DNA of 64,000 nt. It comes from Burkholderia ubonensis subsp. mesacidophila. Its GTDB lineage: Bacteria > Pseudomonadota > Gammaproteobacteria > Burkholderiales > Burkholderiaceae. Under the pieces are notes generated by a model. That model saw only the letters and a program-made list of their open reading frames with translations, was not told the origin of the DNA and searched no databases. A program made the position numbers and the translations under genes. This document shows, piece after piece, positions 54,154-63,568 of this stretch. Location of the stretch: assembly GCF_002097715.1 (NCBI RefSeq), contig NZ_CP020737.1, positions 2,790,001-2,854,000 of the forward strand, given 5' to 3'. Position 1 is the stretch's first letter. Every line of letters starts with the position of its first letter.

Positions 54154-55860
54154 TCAATCAAGGCGCTCGGCGAAGCGCGACGTGATCGGGTAGCGCCAGT
54201 CGCGGCCGAACGCGCGATGCGTGACGCGGATGCCGATCGGCGCCTGGCGCCGCTTGTATTCGTTGATCTTGATGAGCCGCGTGACGCGCTGCACGTCCGC
54301 CTCGGCATAGCCCGCCGCGACGATCTCGGCGAGCGGGCGGTCTTCCTCCATGTACATCCGCATGATCGCGTCGAGCACGTCGTACGGCGGCAGGCTGTCC
54401 TGGTCGGTCTGGTTCTCGCGCAGCTCCGCGGACGGCGCGCGCGTCAGGATCCGCTCCGGAATGATGTCGCGCGTCGCGTATTCGGCCGCCGCGTTGCGGT
54501 AATGGCAGAGCCGGTAGACGAGCGTCTTCGCGATGTCCTTGATCACCGCGAAGCCGCCCGCCATGTCGCCGTACAGCGTGCAGTAGCCGACCGCCATCTC
54601 GCTCTTGTTGCCGGTCGTCAGCACGATCGAGCCGAACTTGTTCGACAGCGCCATCAGCAGCGTGCCACGGATGCGCGCCTGGATGTTCTCCTCGGTCGCG
54701 TCCTCCGCGCGGCCCGCGAATTCGCCGGCGAGCGACGCGCGGAACGCATCGAACATCGGCGCGATCGCGATCTCGTCGTAGCGCACGCCGACGCGCCGCG
54801 CCATGTCGGCCGCGTCCGTCGTCGAGATGTCGGCGGTGTAGCGCGACGGCATCATCACCGCGCGCACGCGCTCCGGCCCGAGCGCGTCGCACGCGATCGC
54901 GAGCACCAGCGCGGAATCGACGCCGCCCGACAGGCCGATGATCGCGCCCGGGAAGCCGTTCTTGCCGATGTAGTCGCGCACGCCCAGCACGAGCGCGCGG
55001 TACACCTGCGCCTCCAGCGACAGTTCCGGCGCGATCGCGCCGGGCAGCGGCCGCGCGCCGTCGAATTCGACGATCGCATGCCCTTCGTCGAACTGCGCCA
55101 TCTTCGCGACCAGCTCGCCCGCCGCGTCGAGCACGAACGAGCCGCCGTCGAACACGAGCTCGTCCTGCGCGCCGACGAGGTTCACGTACACCATCGGCAG
55201 CCCGGTCTCGCGGATCCGCGCGCGCAGGATGTCCATGCGCACCGCTTCCTTGTTCATGTGATACGGGGAGCCGTTCGGGATCAGCAGCACCTGCGCGCCG
55301 GCCGCCTTCGCGATCTGCGCGGCCGACGCGTGCCACGCGTCCTCGCAGATGATCACGCCGCACTTCACGCCGTTCAGGTCGAACACGAGCGGCTCGGCGT
55401 CGGTCGCGAAGTAGCGCTTCTCGTCGAACACCTCGGCGTTCGGCAGGTCCTGCTTGCGGTAGGTGCCGACGATCTCGCCGCCGACGATCAGCGACGCCGC
55501 GTTGTAGGTGTCCGACGGCGGCACGCCGCGCTCGATCGGGCGGTTTGCATTACCATCGACGCCTGACGGGCCCGCGCCGTCGCCGGAAGCCCGCAGCGGA
55601 TGGCCGACCAGCACCGCGAGCCCGTCGAACGCCTTCAGCTCGGCCGCGAGCGTGTCGAGCGCGGCCGCCGACGCCGCGTAGAACGCGGGCCGCAGCAGCA
55701 GGTCTTCCGGCGGATAGCCGGACAGCGCGAGCTCGGGCGCGATCATCAGCTGCGCACCATCGTTGTGCGCGGCGCGCGCGGCCGCGACGATCCGCGCGAC
55801 ATTGCCGGCGAAATCGCCGACGGTGACGTTGATTTGAGCGAGAGCGATACGGGTCTTCAT
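54154..55860 (-). CDS. nadE: Glutamine-dependent NAD+ synthetase
   Basis: A 568-residue two-domain enzyme that makes NAD+ from deamido-NAD+, ATP and glutamine. The N-terminal nitrilase-type glutaminase has the triad Glu43 (APELALSGYP), Lys136 (TYRKQDLPN) and Cys172 (ICEDAW). The C-terminal synthetase has the P-loop GLSGGVDSALVLA near residue 300 and TTGNKSEMAVGYCTLYGD. A Gly/Pro-rich insertion at about 92-115 in the glutaminase looks flexible. The start at 55860 gives the standard MKTRIALAQIN. It forms an operon with glnB. Confidence 0.94.
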   Translation of the reverse strand: MKTRIALAQINVTVGDFAGNVARIVAAARAAHNDGAQLMIAPELALSGYPPEDLLLRPAFYAASAAALDTLAAELKAFDGLAVLVGHPLRASGDGAGPSGVDGNANRPIERGVPPSDTYNAASLIVGGEIVGTYRKQDLPNAEVFDEKRYFATDAEPLVFDLNGVKCGVIICEDAWHASAAQIAKAAGAQVLLIPNGSPYHMNKEAVRMDILRARIRETGLPMVYVNLVGAQDELVFDGGSFVLDAAGELVAKMAQFDEGHAIVEFDGARPLPGAIAPELSLEAQVYRALVLGVRDYIGKNGFPGAIIGLSGGVDSALVLAIACDALGPERVRAVMMPSRYTADISTTDAADMARRVGVRYDEIAIAPMFDAFRASLAGEFAGRAEDATEENIQARIRGTLLMALSNKFGSIVLTTGNKSEMAVGYCTLYGDMAGGFAVIKDIAKTLVYRLCHYRNAAAEYATRDIIPERILTRAPSAELRENQTDQDSLPPYDVLDAIMRMYMEEDRPLAEIVAAGYAEADVQRVTRLIKINEYKRRQAPIGIRVTHRAFGRDWRYPITSRFAERLD

Positions 55861-55975
55861 GACGGGATCGGCGCTGCCCGGCGGCGCGCCATGAACGGCT
55901 GATGAAATTGCTCCGGACGCGTGCCGCGACAGGCGGCGCGGGTCCGGCGACATCCAACGGTACGGACTCACACGG

Positions 55976-57154
55976 TTGAAACACGAACGCATCGATTATC
56001 GCACGGGCATCCTGACGTCCCCGGCCGAGGTGTCGGCCGACGAATGGAACGCGCTCGTCCGACGTGACGCGCGCCCGACGCCGTTCCTGCGCCACGAATT
56101 CCTCGACGCGCTGCATGCCGCGCGCTGCGCAGTGGACGCTACCGGCTGGTCGCCGCGCTTCGTCACGCTGACCGACGAGCGCACGGGCCGGCTCGCGGCC
56201 GCCGCGCCCGTCTACCTGAAGACCCATTCGTACGGCGAATACGTGTTCGACTGGGCGTGGGCGGACGCCTACCAGCGCAATGGCGTGCCGTACTACCCGA
56301 AGCTGCTGTGCGCGGTGCCGTTCACGCCCGTGCAGGGCACGCGCGTGCTCGCGGCCGACGACGACGCGCGCCGCCGCCTCGCGGCCACGCTGCTCGCGCT
56401 CGCCGAGCAGAGCGACGTGTCGTCGCTGCACGTGCTGTTCCCGACCGAAGCCGAAGCGCAGCTGTTCGACTCGATGGGGATGATGCTGCGCCAGGGCGTG
56501 CAGTTCCACTGGGTCAACGAAGGCTATCGCCACTTCGACGATTTCCTCGGCACGCTCGAGCAGAAGAAGCGCAAGAACATCCGCGCCGAGCGGCGCAAGG
56601 TGCACGACGCGGGCGTGACGTTCCGGCGGCTGACGGGCGACGCGATCCGCGACGCCGACTGGCGCTTCTTCTCGCGCTGCTACCGGCAGACCTATCGCGA
56701 CCACTATTCGAGCCCGTACCTGAACCTCGAGTTCTTCCGCACGATCGGCCAGACGATGCCGGAGAACCTGCTGCTCGTGATCGCCGAAGCCGACGGCAAG
56801 CCGATCGCGAGCGCGCTCGCGGTCTACCAGCGTGACGCGGGCGGCGGCGGCACGCTGTACGGCCGCTACTGGGGCGCGGTCGAGCACGTGCCGTGCCTGC
56901 ATTTCGAAACCGCGTACTACCAGCTGCTCGAGTTCTGCATCGAGGCCGGGCTCGATACGTTCGAAGGCGGCGCGCAGGGCGAGCACAAGCTCGCGCGCGG
57001 CTTCCTGCCGACCGTCACGCATTCCGCGCACTGGCTCGCGCATCCGGCGTTCTCGGACGCGGTGTCGCGCTTTCTCGAACGCGAGACGAACCACATCCAC
57101 GCGTACGTCGACGAATTGCACGACCACAACCCGTTCAAGCGCGGCGCGGACTAG
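55976..57154 (+). CDS. GNAT/FemAB-like N-acyltransferase (DUF482 type)
   Basis: A 392-residue protein of the group called peptidogalycan biosynthesis or DUF482. It has RPTPFLRHEFLDAL near residue 35, YGEYVFDWAWADAY near 87, QKKRKNIRAERRKV near 195, and GYF-type end motifs FEGGAQGEHKLARGFLP. It is formed by two GNAT-like halves as in FemAB. The start is TTG at 55976, as no ATG occurs before the conserved N terminus. It is divergent from nadE. The acceptor is unknown. Confidence 0.85.
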   Translation: MKHERIDYRTGILTSPAEVSADEWNALVRRDARPTPFLRHEFLDALHAARCAVDATGWSPRFVTLTDERTGRLAAAAPVYLKTHSYGEYVFDWAWADAYQRNGVPYYPKLLCAVPFTPVQGTRVLAADDDARRRLAATLLALAEQSDVSSLHVLFPTEAEAQLFDSMGMMLRQGVQFHWVNEGYRHFDDFLGTLEQKKRKNIRAERRKVHDAGVTFRRLTGDAIRDADWRFFSRCYRQTYRDHYSSPYLNLEFFRTIGQTMPENLLLVIAEADGKPIASALAVYQRDAGGGGTLYGRYWGAVEHVPCLHFETAYYQLLEFCIEAGLDTFEGGAQGEHKLARGFLPTVTHSAHWLAHPAFSDAVSRFLERETNHIHAYVDELHDHNPFKRGAD

Positions 57155-57223
57155 CGCGCAGCGCGCGCGTTTTCTGAGACACTGGCGGCCTCGCCGAATT
57201 TCGCCACATTCCGCCGCCTTGTC

Positions 57224-57814
57224 ATGTCCTGGTTCCTGTATCTGATCGAATGCGCCGACGGCAGCGTCTACACCGGCATCACGACCGACGTCGCGGCGCG
57301 CTTCGACGAGCACGCGGCCGGCAAGGGCGCACGCTATACGCGCTCGCGCAAGCCGCGCGCGGTGCTCGCGTCGTTCCCGCTCGCCGACCGGTCGAGCGCG
57401 TCGCGCGCGGAATACTGGGTCAAGCAGCTGACGGCCGCGCAGAAGCGCGAGCTGGCGGCGGGCACGAGGACGCTCGAATCGGTGTTGCCGGCAGTCGCGG
57501 CGATCGCGGACGACGATGGCAGCGAACAGGCCGCGCCGGCCCGCGCATCACGCAAGCGCGCGTCGAAGGGCGACGCGACGGCAGCGTACGCCGCTACCAC
57601 GGTCGACACGGCCGACCCGAACCTCGCCGCGCCGAAACGTGGCCGCGCCGCGGCCAAGCAGGCGCCGACTTGCACGGGCCCGGCCGCGAAGACGACGCCG
57701 AAGGCACGCACGCGCCCGGCCGCGAAGGCCCAGCCCGCGGGCCGCCGTACGCCCGCGCCCGCATCCGCGCCGAAGAAAACCGCCCGCGCAAAACAAAACC
57801 GCGCGGCCTCGTAA
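57224..57814 (+). CDS. GIY-YIG nuclease-domain protein with long basic tail
   Basis: A 196-residue protein. Residues 1-85 are a UPF0213-type GIY-YIG domain (LYLIECADGSVYTGIT, RFDEHAAGKGARYTRSR, AEYWVKQL). Residues about 100-196 are a low-complexity Ala/Lys/Pro/Arg tail like a histone-H1-type or nucleoid-binding tail (KTTPKARTRPAAKAQPAG, PKKTARAKQNRAAS). Most relatives stop near 100 residues, so the tail is an addition. The stop codon lies in the loop of a terminator hairpin. Confidence 0.88.
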   Translation: MSWFLYLIECADGSVYTGITTDVAARFDEHAAGKGARYTRSRKPRAVLASFPLADRSSASRAEYWVKQLTAAQKRELAAGTRTLESVLPAVAAIADDDGSEQAAPARASRKRASKGDATAAYAATTVDTADPNLAAPKRGRAAAKQAPTCTGPAAKTTPKARTRPAAKAQPAGRRTPAPASAPKKTARAKQNRAAS

Positions 57815-57831
57815 CGAGGCTCGCGCGGTTT
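57796..57831 (+). terminator. Terminator overlapping the stop of the GIY-YIG gene
   Basis: AAACCGCGCG (57796-57805)/CGCGCGGTTT (57822-57831) with inner stem GCCTCG/CGAGGC and loop TAA, which is the stop codon itself. The U run is short. It may also act for ppa from the other side. Confidence 0.75.
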
Positions 57832-57872
57832 CTTCGCATCGAGCGGACCGGCCGTCGCGGCCGGCGCGCCGC

Positions 57873-58400
57873 TTACTTCTTGTAGTTCGCGGCGCCGTCG
57901 GTGATTTCCTTGTGCGCGGCGTCGATGCCGGCCCAGCCCTCGACCTTCACCCACTTGCCCTTCTCGAGCGCCTTGTACTGCTCGAAGAAGTGCTTGATCT
58001 GGTCCTTCAGGTACTCGGGCACGTCGTCGATCGACTTCAGGTTCGCCGTCATCGGGCAGACCTTGTCGTGCGGGACCGCGACCAGCTTCGCGTCGACGCC
58101 CGACTCGTCGGTCATCTGCAGCATGCCGAGCACGCGCGAACGCACGATCGAGCCGGCCAGCAGCGGGAACGGCGTGATCACCAGCACGTCGACCGGATCG
58201 CCGTCACCCGACAGCGTCTGCGGGATGTAGCCGTAGTTCACCGGGTAGCGCATGCCCGTACCGATGAAGCGGTCGACGACGAGGAGGCCGAGCTCCTTGT
58301 CCGCTTCGTACTTCACCGGGTCGCTTTGCGCCGGAATCTCGATGATGACGTTGAAATCTTGCGGCAGGTCCTTGCCGGCCGGAACATGGTTGAAGCTCAT
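57873..58400 (-). CDS. ppa: Inorganic pyrophosphatase (family I)
   Basis: A 175-residue soluble enzyme that hydrolyses pyrophosphate. Active-site markers are [40 protein letters not shown] with the metal-binding aspartates, and KVEGW near the end. The length is that of bacterial family I enzymes. The start at 58400 gives the standard N terminus. It is convergent with the GIY-YIG gene. Confidence 0.95.
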   Translation of the reverse strand: MSFNHVPAGKDLPQDFNVIIEIPAQSDPVKYEADKELGLLVVDRFIGTGMRYPVNYGYIPQTLSGDGDPVDVLVITPFPLLAGSIVRSRVLGMLQMTDESGVDAKLVAVPHDKVCPMTANLKSIDDVPEYLKDQIKHFFEQYKALEKGKWVKVEGWAGIDAAHKEITDGAANYKK

Positions 58401-58628
58401 GAGCGTTCTCTGTTGGTCGAAGGGAATTCGGGACAGGGCACGCCGCGGTCGAGGCACGCGCCGCCGGCATGTCCGGAAAGAATGCGCCATTATAGCCAAT
58501 CGACCGGTGGCGTCCGGATGACGAACAGCGCGATAATCGCGCTGACCGTCCGGCCATCGAACAAGACGACGCATTGCATGGGACCAGGGCAAGCGCCGAA
58601 GCGCTACCCCTGATCAACAGGAGCAAGC

Positions 58629-60068
58629 ATGGAAGAGGCAAAGCACTTCATCGCGGGCGAATGGACGTTGCCCGCGCAGCTGGAAACGATCCCGGTCATC
58701 GATCCGTCCGACGGTCAGCCGTTCGCGGCAATCGCGCGCGGCTCCGCCGCCGACATCGAGCGCGCGGTCGCCGCGGCCCGCGACGCTTTCGCGGGCGCGT
58801 GGGGCGCCGCGAGCGCCGCCGAGCGCGGCCGCGTGCTGCAACGGCTGTCGGCGCTCGTCACGGCCCATCTCGAGGAACTCGCCACGCTCGAGGCGCGCGA
58901 CACCGGCAAGCCGTTCAGGCAGGCGCGCGCCGACGCGGCCGCGCTCGCGCGCTACTTCGAGTTCTACGCGGGCGCCGCCGACAAGCTGCACGGCGAGACT
59001 CTCCCCTACCAGGCCGGCTACCTGGTGCTCACCATGCGCGAGCCGCATGGCGTCACCGGCCACATCGTGCCGTGGAACTATCCGATGCAGATCTTCGGGC
59101 GCAGCGTCGGCGCGGCGCTCGCGGCCGGCAACGCGTGCGTCGTCAAGCCGGCCGAGGACGCGTGCCTGTCGGTGCTGCGCGTCGCCGAGCTGGCCGCCGA
59201 AGCCGGGCTGCCGGCCGGCGCGCTGAACGTCGTCACCGGCTACGGCCACGAGGCCGGCGCGGCGCTCGCCCGGCATCCAGGCATCGACCACATCTCGTTT
59301 ACCGGCTCGCCCGCGACCGGCAAGCTCGTCGCGCAGCTGGCCGCGGAAAATCACGTGCCCGTCACGCTCGAACTCGGCGGCAAGTCGCCGCAGATCGTGT
59401 TCGCGGACGCCGATCTCGACGCGGCGCTGCCGGTGCTCGTCAACGCGATCGTGCAGAACGGCGGCCAGACCTGCTCGGCGGGCAGCCGCGTGCTGATCGA
59501 GCGCGCGGTCTACGAGCCGCTCATCGACCGGCTCGCGACCGCGTTCAACGGCCTGAGGGTCGGCCCGAGCCGCGCGGATCTCGACTGCGGCCCGCTGATC
59601 AACGCGAAGCAGCAGCAGCGCGTGTGGGATTTCCTGTCCGACGCGCAGCACGACGGCATTCCGATGGCCGCGCACGGCCAGGTGGTGCCGGACGCGCCCG
59701 AAACCGGCTTCTACCAGGCGCCCGCGCTGCTGCGCGACGTGCCGTCCACGCACCGGCTCGCGCAGGAGGAAGTGTTCGGCCCGGTGCTCGCCGCGATGCG
59801 CTTTGCCGACGAGGACGAAGCGGTCGCGCTCGCGAACGGCACGCCGTACGGCCTCGTCGCGGGCGTCTGGACGCGTGACGGCGCGCGCCAGCTGCGCCTC
59901 GCGCGGCGCATCCGCGCGGGCCAGGTGTTTGTCAACAACTACGGCGCGGGCGGCGGCGTCGAGCTGCCGTTCGGCGGCGTCGGCCATTCGGGCCACGGCC
60001 GCGAGAAGGGTTTCGAGGCGCTGTACGGCTTTACCGTGCTGAAGACGATCGCGATCCGGCACGGCTGA
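58629..60068 (+). CDS. NAD(P)-dependent aldehyde dehydrogenase
   Basis: A 479-residue ALDH. The general base Glu248 is in LELGGKSPQ, the nucleophile Cys282 in GGQTCSAGS, with HISFTGSPATGKL and PWNYPMQIFGRSVGAALAAG for cofactor and fold. AACAGGAGCAAGC precedes the ATG. It is the first gene of an ALDH-SDR-MFS cluster, which suggests uptake and oxidation of an alcohol, hydroxy acid or sugar derivative through an aldehyde to an acid. Which one is unknown. Confidence 0.92.
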   Translation: MEEAKHFIAGEWTLPAQLETIPVIDPSDGQPFAAIARGSAADIERAVAAARDAFAGAWGAASAAERGRVLQRLSALVTAHLEELATLEARDTGKPFRQARADAAALARYFEFYAGAADKLHGETLPYQAGYLVLTMREPHGVTGHIVPWNYPMQIFGRSVGAALAAGNACVVKPAEDACLSVLRVAELAAEAGLPAGALNVVTGYGHEAGAALARHPGIDHISFTGSPATGKLVAQLAAENHVPVTLELGGKSPQIVFADADLDAALPVLVNAIVQNGGQTCSAGSRVLIERAVYEPLIDRLATAFNGLRVGPSRADLDCGPLINAKQQQRVWDFLSDAQHDGIPMAAHGQVVPDAPETGFYQAPALLRDVPSTHRLAQEEVFGPVLAAMRFADEDEAVALANGTPYGLVAGVWTRDGARQLRLARRIRAGQVFVNNYGAGGGVELPFGGVGHSGHGREKGFEALYGFTVLKTIAIRHG

Positions 60069-60122
60069 AGGTTCGGCGGCATGGCAGCACACGATGGCAT
60101 ACGACAAACAAGGAGACACACC

Positions 60123-60881
60123 ATGCGGTTGAGCGGCAAGACAGCGATCGTCACGGGCGGCGGCTCGGGATTCGGCGAAGGCATCGCGAAGACGTACGCG
60201 CGCGAAGGCGCGAACGTCGTCGTCAACGACCTGAACGGCGCGGCGGCCGAGCGTGTCGCGAGCGAGATCGCGCTCGCGGGCGGCAAGGCGATCGCGCTCG
60301 CGGGCGACGTGTCGCGCCGCGACGACTGGCAGGCGCTGCTCGCCGCCGCGCTCGACGACTTCCACGCGGTGCAGATCGTCGTCAACAACGCCGGCACCAC
60401 GCACCGCAACAAGCCGGTGCTCGACGTGACCGAAGCGGAGTTCGACCGCGTCTACGCGGTCAACATGAAGAGCCTCTACTGGTGCGTGCAGACCTTCGTG
60501 CCGTATTTCCGCGAGCAAGGCGGCGGCGTGTTCGTGAACGTCGCGTCGACGGCCGGCGTGCGGCCGCGCCCCGGCCTCGTCTGGTACAACAGCACGAAGG
60601 GCGCGATGATCACCGCGAGCAAGTCGCTCGCCGCCGAGCTCGGCGCGGACCGCATCCGCGTGAACTGCATCAACCCGGTGCTCGGCGAGACCGGCCTGAT
60701 GACCGAATTCATGGGCTGCGAGGACACCCCGGAAAACCGCCGGCGCTTTCTCGCGACGATCCCGCTCGGCCGCTTCTCGACGCCGCAGGACATCGCGAAC
60801 GCTGCGCTCTATCTCGCGTCGGACGAAGCCGAATTCATCACCGGCGTCTGCCTCGAGGTGGACGGCGGACGCTGCATCTAG
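60123..60881 (+). CDS. Short-chain dehydrogenase/reductase
   Basis: A 252-residue classical SDR. The cofactor motif is TGGGSGFGEG at 11-20, with NNAGTT near 93, the catalytic Ser in NVASTAG, and YNSTKG supplying Tyr and Lys near 155-159. Asp in VVNDLNG near 36-40 favours NAD. AAGGAGACACACC precedes the ATG. It probably makes the aldehyde or ketone used by the ALDH next to it, 54 bases upstream. Confidence 0.92.
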   Translation: MRLSGKTAIVTGGGSGFGEGIAKTYAREGANVVVNDLNGAAAERVASEIALAGGKAIALAGDVSRRDDWQALLAAALDDFHAVQIVVNNAGTTHRNKPVLDVTEAEFDRVYAVNMKSLYWCVQTFVPYFREQGGGVFVNVASTAGVRPRPGLVWYNSTKGAMITASKSLAAELGADRIRVNCINPVLGETGLMTEFMGCEDTPENRRRFLATIPLGRFSTPQDIANAALYLASDEAEFITGVCLEVDGGRCI

Positions 60882-61001
60882 CCGTCAGGCGGCGCAGCGG
60901 GCCATCCCCGCCCCAACCCCACCGGCCGGCATCGCACCGGCGACTGATTTCATCGAACCAGAACAAGCGCGGCCAACCGCGACAAAGGACAAGGAGACAA
61001 C

Positions 61002-62306
61002 ATGGCGACATCGACGCATTCGCTGCCGGGCTCGTCCGGCGCGTTCGAGGAAGCGACCTACCGCAAGGTGTCGTGGCGGCTCACGCCGCTCCTGCTGCTG
61101 TGCTACGTGGTCGCGTACCTCGACCGCGTCAACGTCGGCTTCGCGAAGCTGCAGATGGCGAGCGACCTGAACCTCAGCGACACCGTCTACGGCTTCGGCG
61201 CCGGGATCTTCTTCTTCGGCTATTTCCTGTTCGAAGTGCCGAGCAACCTCATCCTGCACAAGGTCGGCGCGCGCCTGTGGATCGCACGCATCATGGCGAC
61301 GTGGGGCGTGATCTCGATCCTGACGATGTTCGTCACGACGCCCACGATGTTCTACGTGATGCGCTTCCTGCTCGGCGTCGCCGAGGCGGGCTTCTTCCCC
61401 GGCGTGATCCTCTACCTGACCTACTGGTATCCCGCGCACCGGCGCGGCCGGATGACGACGTTCTTCATGACGGCAGTCGCGCTGTCCGGCGTGGTCGGCG
61501 GCCCGATCTCGGGCTTCATCCTGAAGACGTTCGACGGGCTGAGCGGCTGGCACGGCTGGCAATGGCTGTTCCTGCTCGAAGGCACGCCGTCGGTGCTGGC
61601 CGGCGTGCTGGTGTTCTTCGCGCTGGACGACCGGATCGCGAAGGCGACCTGGCTGACCGACGAGGAAAAGGCGCTGCTCGCGCGCAATATCGACGCCGAG
61701 GAAGCAACCAAGGAAGACCCGTCGCTCGGCGCCGTGATGTCGAGCCCGCGCGTGTGGCTGATGGCGCTCATCTACTTCTCGTTCGTGATGGGGCTCTACG
61801 GCGTCGGCTTCTGGCTGCCGACGATCATCAAGGCGACCGGCGTCACCGACACGTTCGCGATCGGCCTGCTGTCGGCGGTCCCGTACGCAGCCGCGGTGGT
61901 CGCGATGATCCTGATCGCGCGCAGCGCGGACAAGCGCCGCGAGCGGCGCTGGCACCTCGCGATTCCCGCCGCGCTCGGCGCGCTCGGGCTCGTGCTGTCG
62001 GTGCTCTGGGCGCACGATACCGCGCTCGCGATGCTCGGCCTCACGCTCGCGACGATGGGCATCCTGACCACGCTGCCGCTGTTCTGGAGCCTGCCGACCG
62101 CGTTCCTCGGCGGCACGGCGGCCGCGGCGGGCATCGCGATGATCAACTCGATCGGCAACCTCGCGGGCTTCCTGAGCCCTTACCTGATGGGCTGGCTCAA
62201 GCAGGCGACGGGCGCGAACGACTCGGGCATGTACATGCTCGCCGGGTTCCTCGTGCTCGGCGGCCTGCTCGCGCTGTCGGTGCCGAAGCGGCTGGTCGAC
62301 AAGTGA
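61002..62306 (+). CDS. MFS transporter, anion:cation symporter family
   Basis: A 434-residue inner-membrane protein with about 12 helices. The markers LLLLCYVVAYLDRVNVGFAK in helix 1, GYFLFEVPSNLILHKVGAR, FLLGVAEAGFFPGVILYLTYWYP and GLSGWHGWQWLFLLEG are those of the ACS family (tartrate, phthalate, glucarate and other organic anions). AAGGAGACAAC precedes the ATG. It completes the ALDH-SDR-MFS cluster, probably importing its substrate. Confidence 0.92.
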   Translation: MATSTHSLPGSSGAFEEATYRKVSWRLTPLLLLCYVVAYLDRVNVGFAKLQMASDLNLSDTVYGFGAGIFFFGYFLFEVPSNLILHKVGARLWIARIMATWGVISILTMFVTTPTMFYVMRFLLGVAEAGFFPGVILYLTYWYPAHRRGRMTTFFMTAVALSGVVGGPISGFILKTFDGLSGWHGWQWLFLLEGTPSVLAGVLVFFALDDRIAKATWLTDEEKALLARNIDAEEATKEDPSLGAVMSSPRVWLMALIYFSFVMGLYGVGFWLPTIIKATGVTDTFAIGLLSAVPYAAAVVAMILIARSADKRRERRWHLAIPAALGALGLVLSVLWAHDTALAMLGLTLATMGILTTLPLFWSLPTAFLGGTAAAAGIAMINSIGNLAGFLSPYLMGWLKQATGANDSGMYMLAGFLVLGGLLALSVPKRLVDK

Positions 62307-62319
62307 CGCGCGGCCATGA

Positions 62320-62355
62320 AAAAACCCCGAACGCCTGCCGGTGTTCGGGGTTTTT
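62320..62355. terminator. Bidirectional terminator
   Basis: AAAAACCCCGAAC (62320-62332)/GTTCGGGGTTTTT (62343-62355) with a ten-base loop. It has A and T runs on both sides and serves the convergent MFS and hemY genes. Confidence 0.92.
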
Positions 62356-62378
62356 CGTGCGCGCGGCGCGCCGCCGCG

Positions 62379-63566
62379 TCAGACCACGGTGATCGCGAGC
62401 GCGCTTTCGCGGTAGTGCTTCGCCGCCTTGTCGGTTTCGCCGAGATGCTCGAACAGGCGCGCGAGCGCACGGTGCGTGCGCACCCTGAGCGCCTCGTTGT
62501 CGGCAAGCTTGAGCGCCGACTCGAGGAACGACTGCGCCTTGCCCCACAGCTGCTGCTGCTGGCAGAGGCGGCCGAGCGCGAACAGCAGGTCCGCGTCGTC
62601 CGGGTGATCCTTCTTCCACCCTTCCGCCTTCTGGATCAGCGGCAGCGCATCCGCGCCGGCGGTGTCCGGGTAGCGGCGCAGCAGGCGTGCATCCCAGTTG
62701 TGCGCGAGCGCGTCCTCGACGATGCGGCGCGCTTCCGGCCGGCGTTCGAGCGACACGAGCAGGTCGGCCGCGAGATCGGCGAGACGCGGCGACTGCCGCT
62801 CCGTTGCCGACAGCGACTGCCACACCTCGAGCAGCGCGTCCGGATCGTGACGGCGCTCGCGCAGCAGGTTCTCGGCCGCCTGCTGGCGCAGCCGCACCGC
62901 CGCGGCCGGATGCAGCGCCTCGCGCTTCTCCAGCGCCTTCGCGAGCTTCAGCACCTCGGCCCAGTTCTTCAGCTGCTGCTGCGCGCGCAGCGCGACCTGC
63001 TGCGCATGGATGCGCTTGCCGCCCGCCTGCATCTCGGACAGCGCGGCGAGCGCACCGTCGGCGTCGCGCGCGTCGGCGCGCATGTCGGCCGCGGCGAGCA
63101 GGCGCGCGTCCTGCCACTCCGGCGCGCCGACCTTCGACAGCCAGTCGTCGCGACGCGCGTATTCATGCATCCGGTGCGCGGCGGTGGCCGCGACGAGGCT
63201 CGCCGCGCCCTGGTTCGCGTCGATCGACAGCGCGTCGCGCGCGGCCTTCTCGGCGCGCGAGAAACGGCCCGCGTACAGGTTCGCGATCGCGTCGCGCAGC
63301 GATGCCTGTGCCTTCTCGTTGCGCGCGCGGGCGCGATACGCGGCGACCCGCTGCGGCATGCGCCAGATGTTGCGCACGATGCGCATCAGCGCGTAGACGA
63401 CGATGAACAGCACGACGATGCCGACCACGAACAGGTTCAGGGACAGGTCGACTCGGTACGGCGGATAGACGAGCAGCACCTGGCCGGTATCGAAGCGGCC
63501 GACGGTGGCGAGTGCCGCGGCGATCGCGAACAGGATCGCGAGCCAAACGATTCCTCGAAGCGTCAT
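62379..63566 (-). CDS. hemY: HemY, TPR protein associated with haem biosynthesis
   Basis: A 395-residue inner-membrane protein. Two N-terminal helices (about 5-20 and 42-62) precede a cytoplasmic part made of TPR-like helices (RARARNEKAQASLRDAIANL; AENLLRERRHDPDALLEVWQ; DDADLLFALGRLCQQQQLWG). This is the proteobacterial HemY of the hemXY group, not the Gram-positive protoporphyrinogen oxidase of the same name. Two bases separate its ATG from the hemX stop, so the genes are coupled. The start at 63566 gives MTLRGIVWLAI. Confidence 0.9.
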   Translation of the reverse strand: MTLRGIVWLAILFAIAAALATVGRFDTGQVLLVYPPYRVDLSLNLFVVGIVVLFIVVYALMRIVRNIWRMPQRVAAYRARARNEKAQASLRDAIANLYAGRFSRAEKAARDALSIDANQGAASLVAATAAHRMHEYARRDDWLSKVGAPEWQDARLLAAADMRADARDADGALAALSEMQAGGKRIHAQQVALRAQQQLKNWAEVLKLAKALEKREALHPAAAVRLRQQAAENLLRERRHDPDALLEVWQSLSATERQSPRLADLAADLLVSLERRPEARRIVEDALAHNWDARLLRRYPDTAGADALPLIQKAEGWKKDHPDDADLLFALGRLCQQQQLWGKAQSFLESALKLADNEALRVRTHRALARLFEHLGETDKAAKHYRESALAITVV

Positions 63567-63568
63567 CG

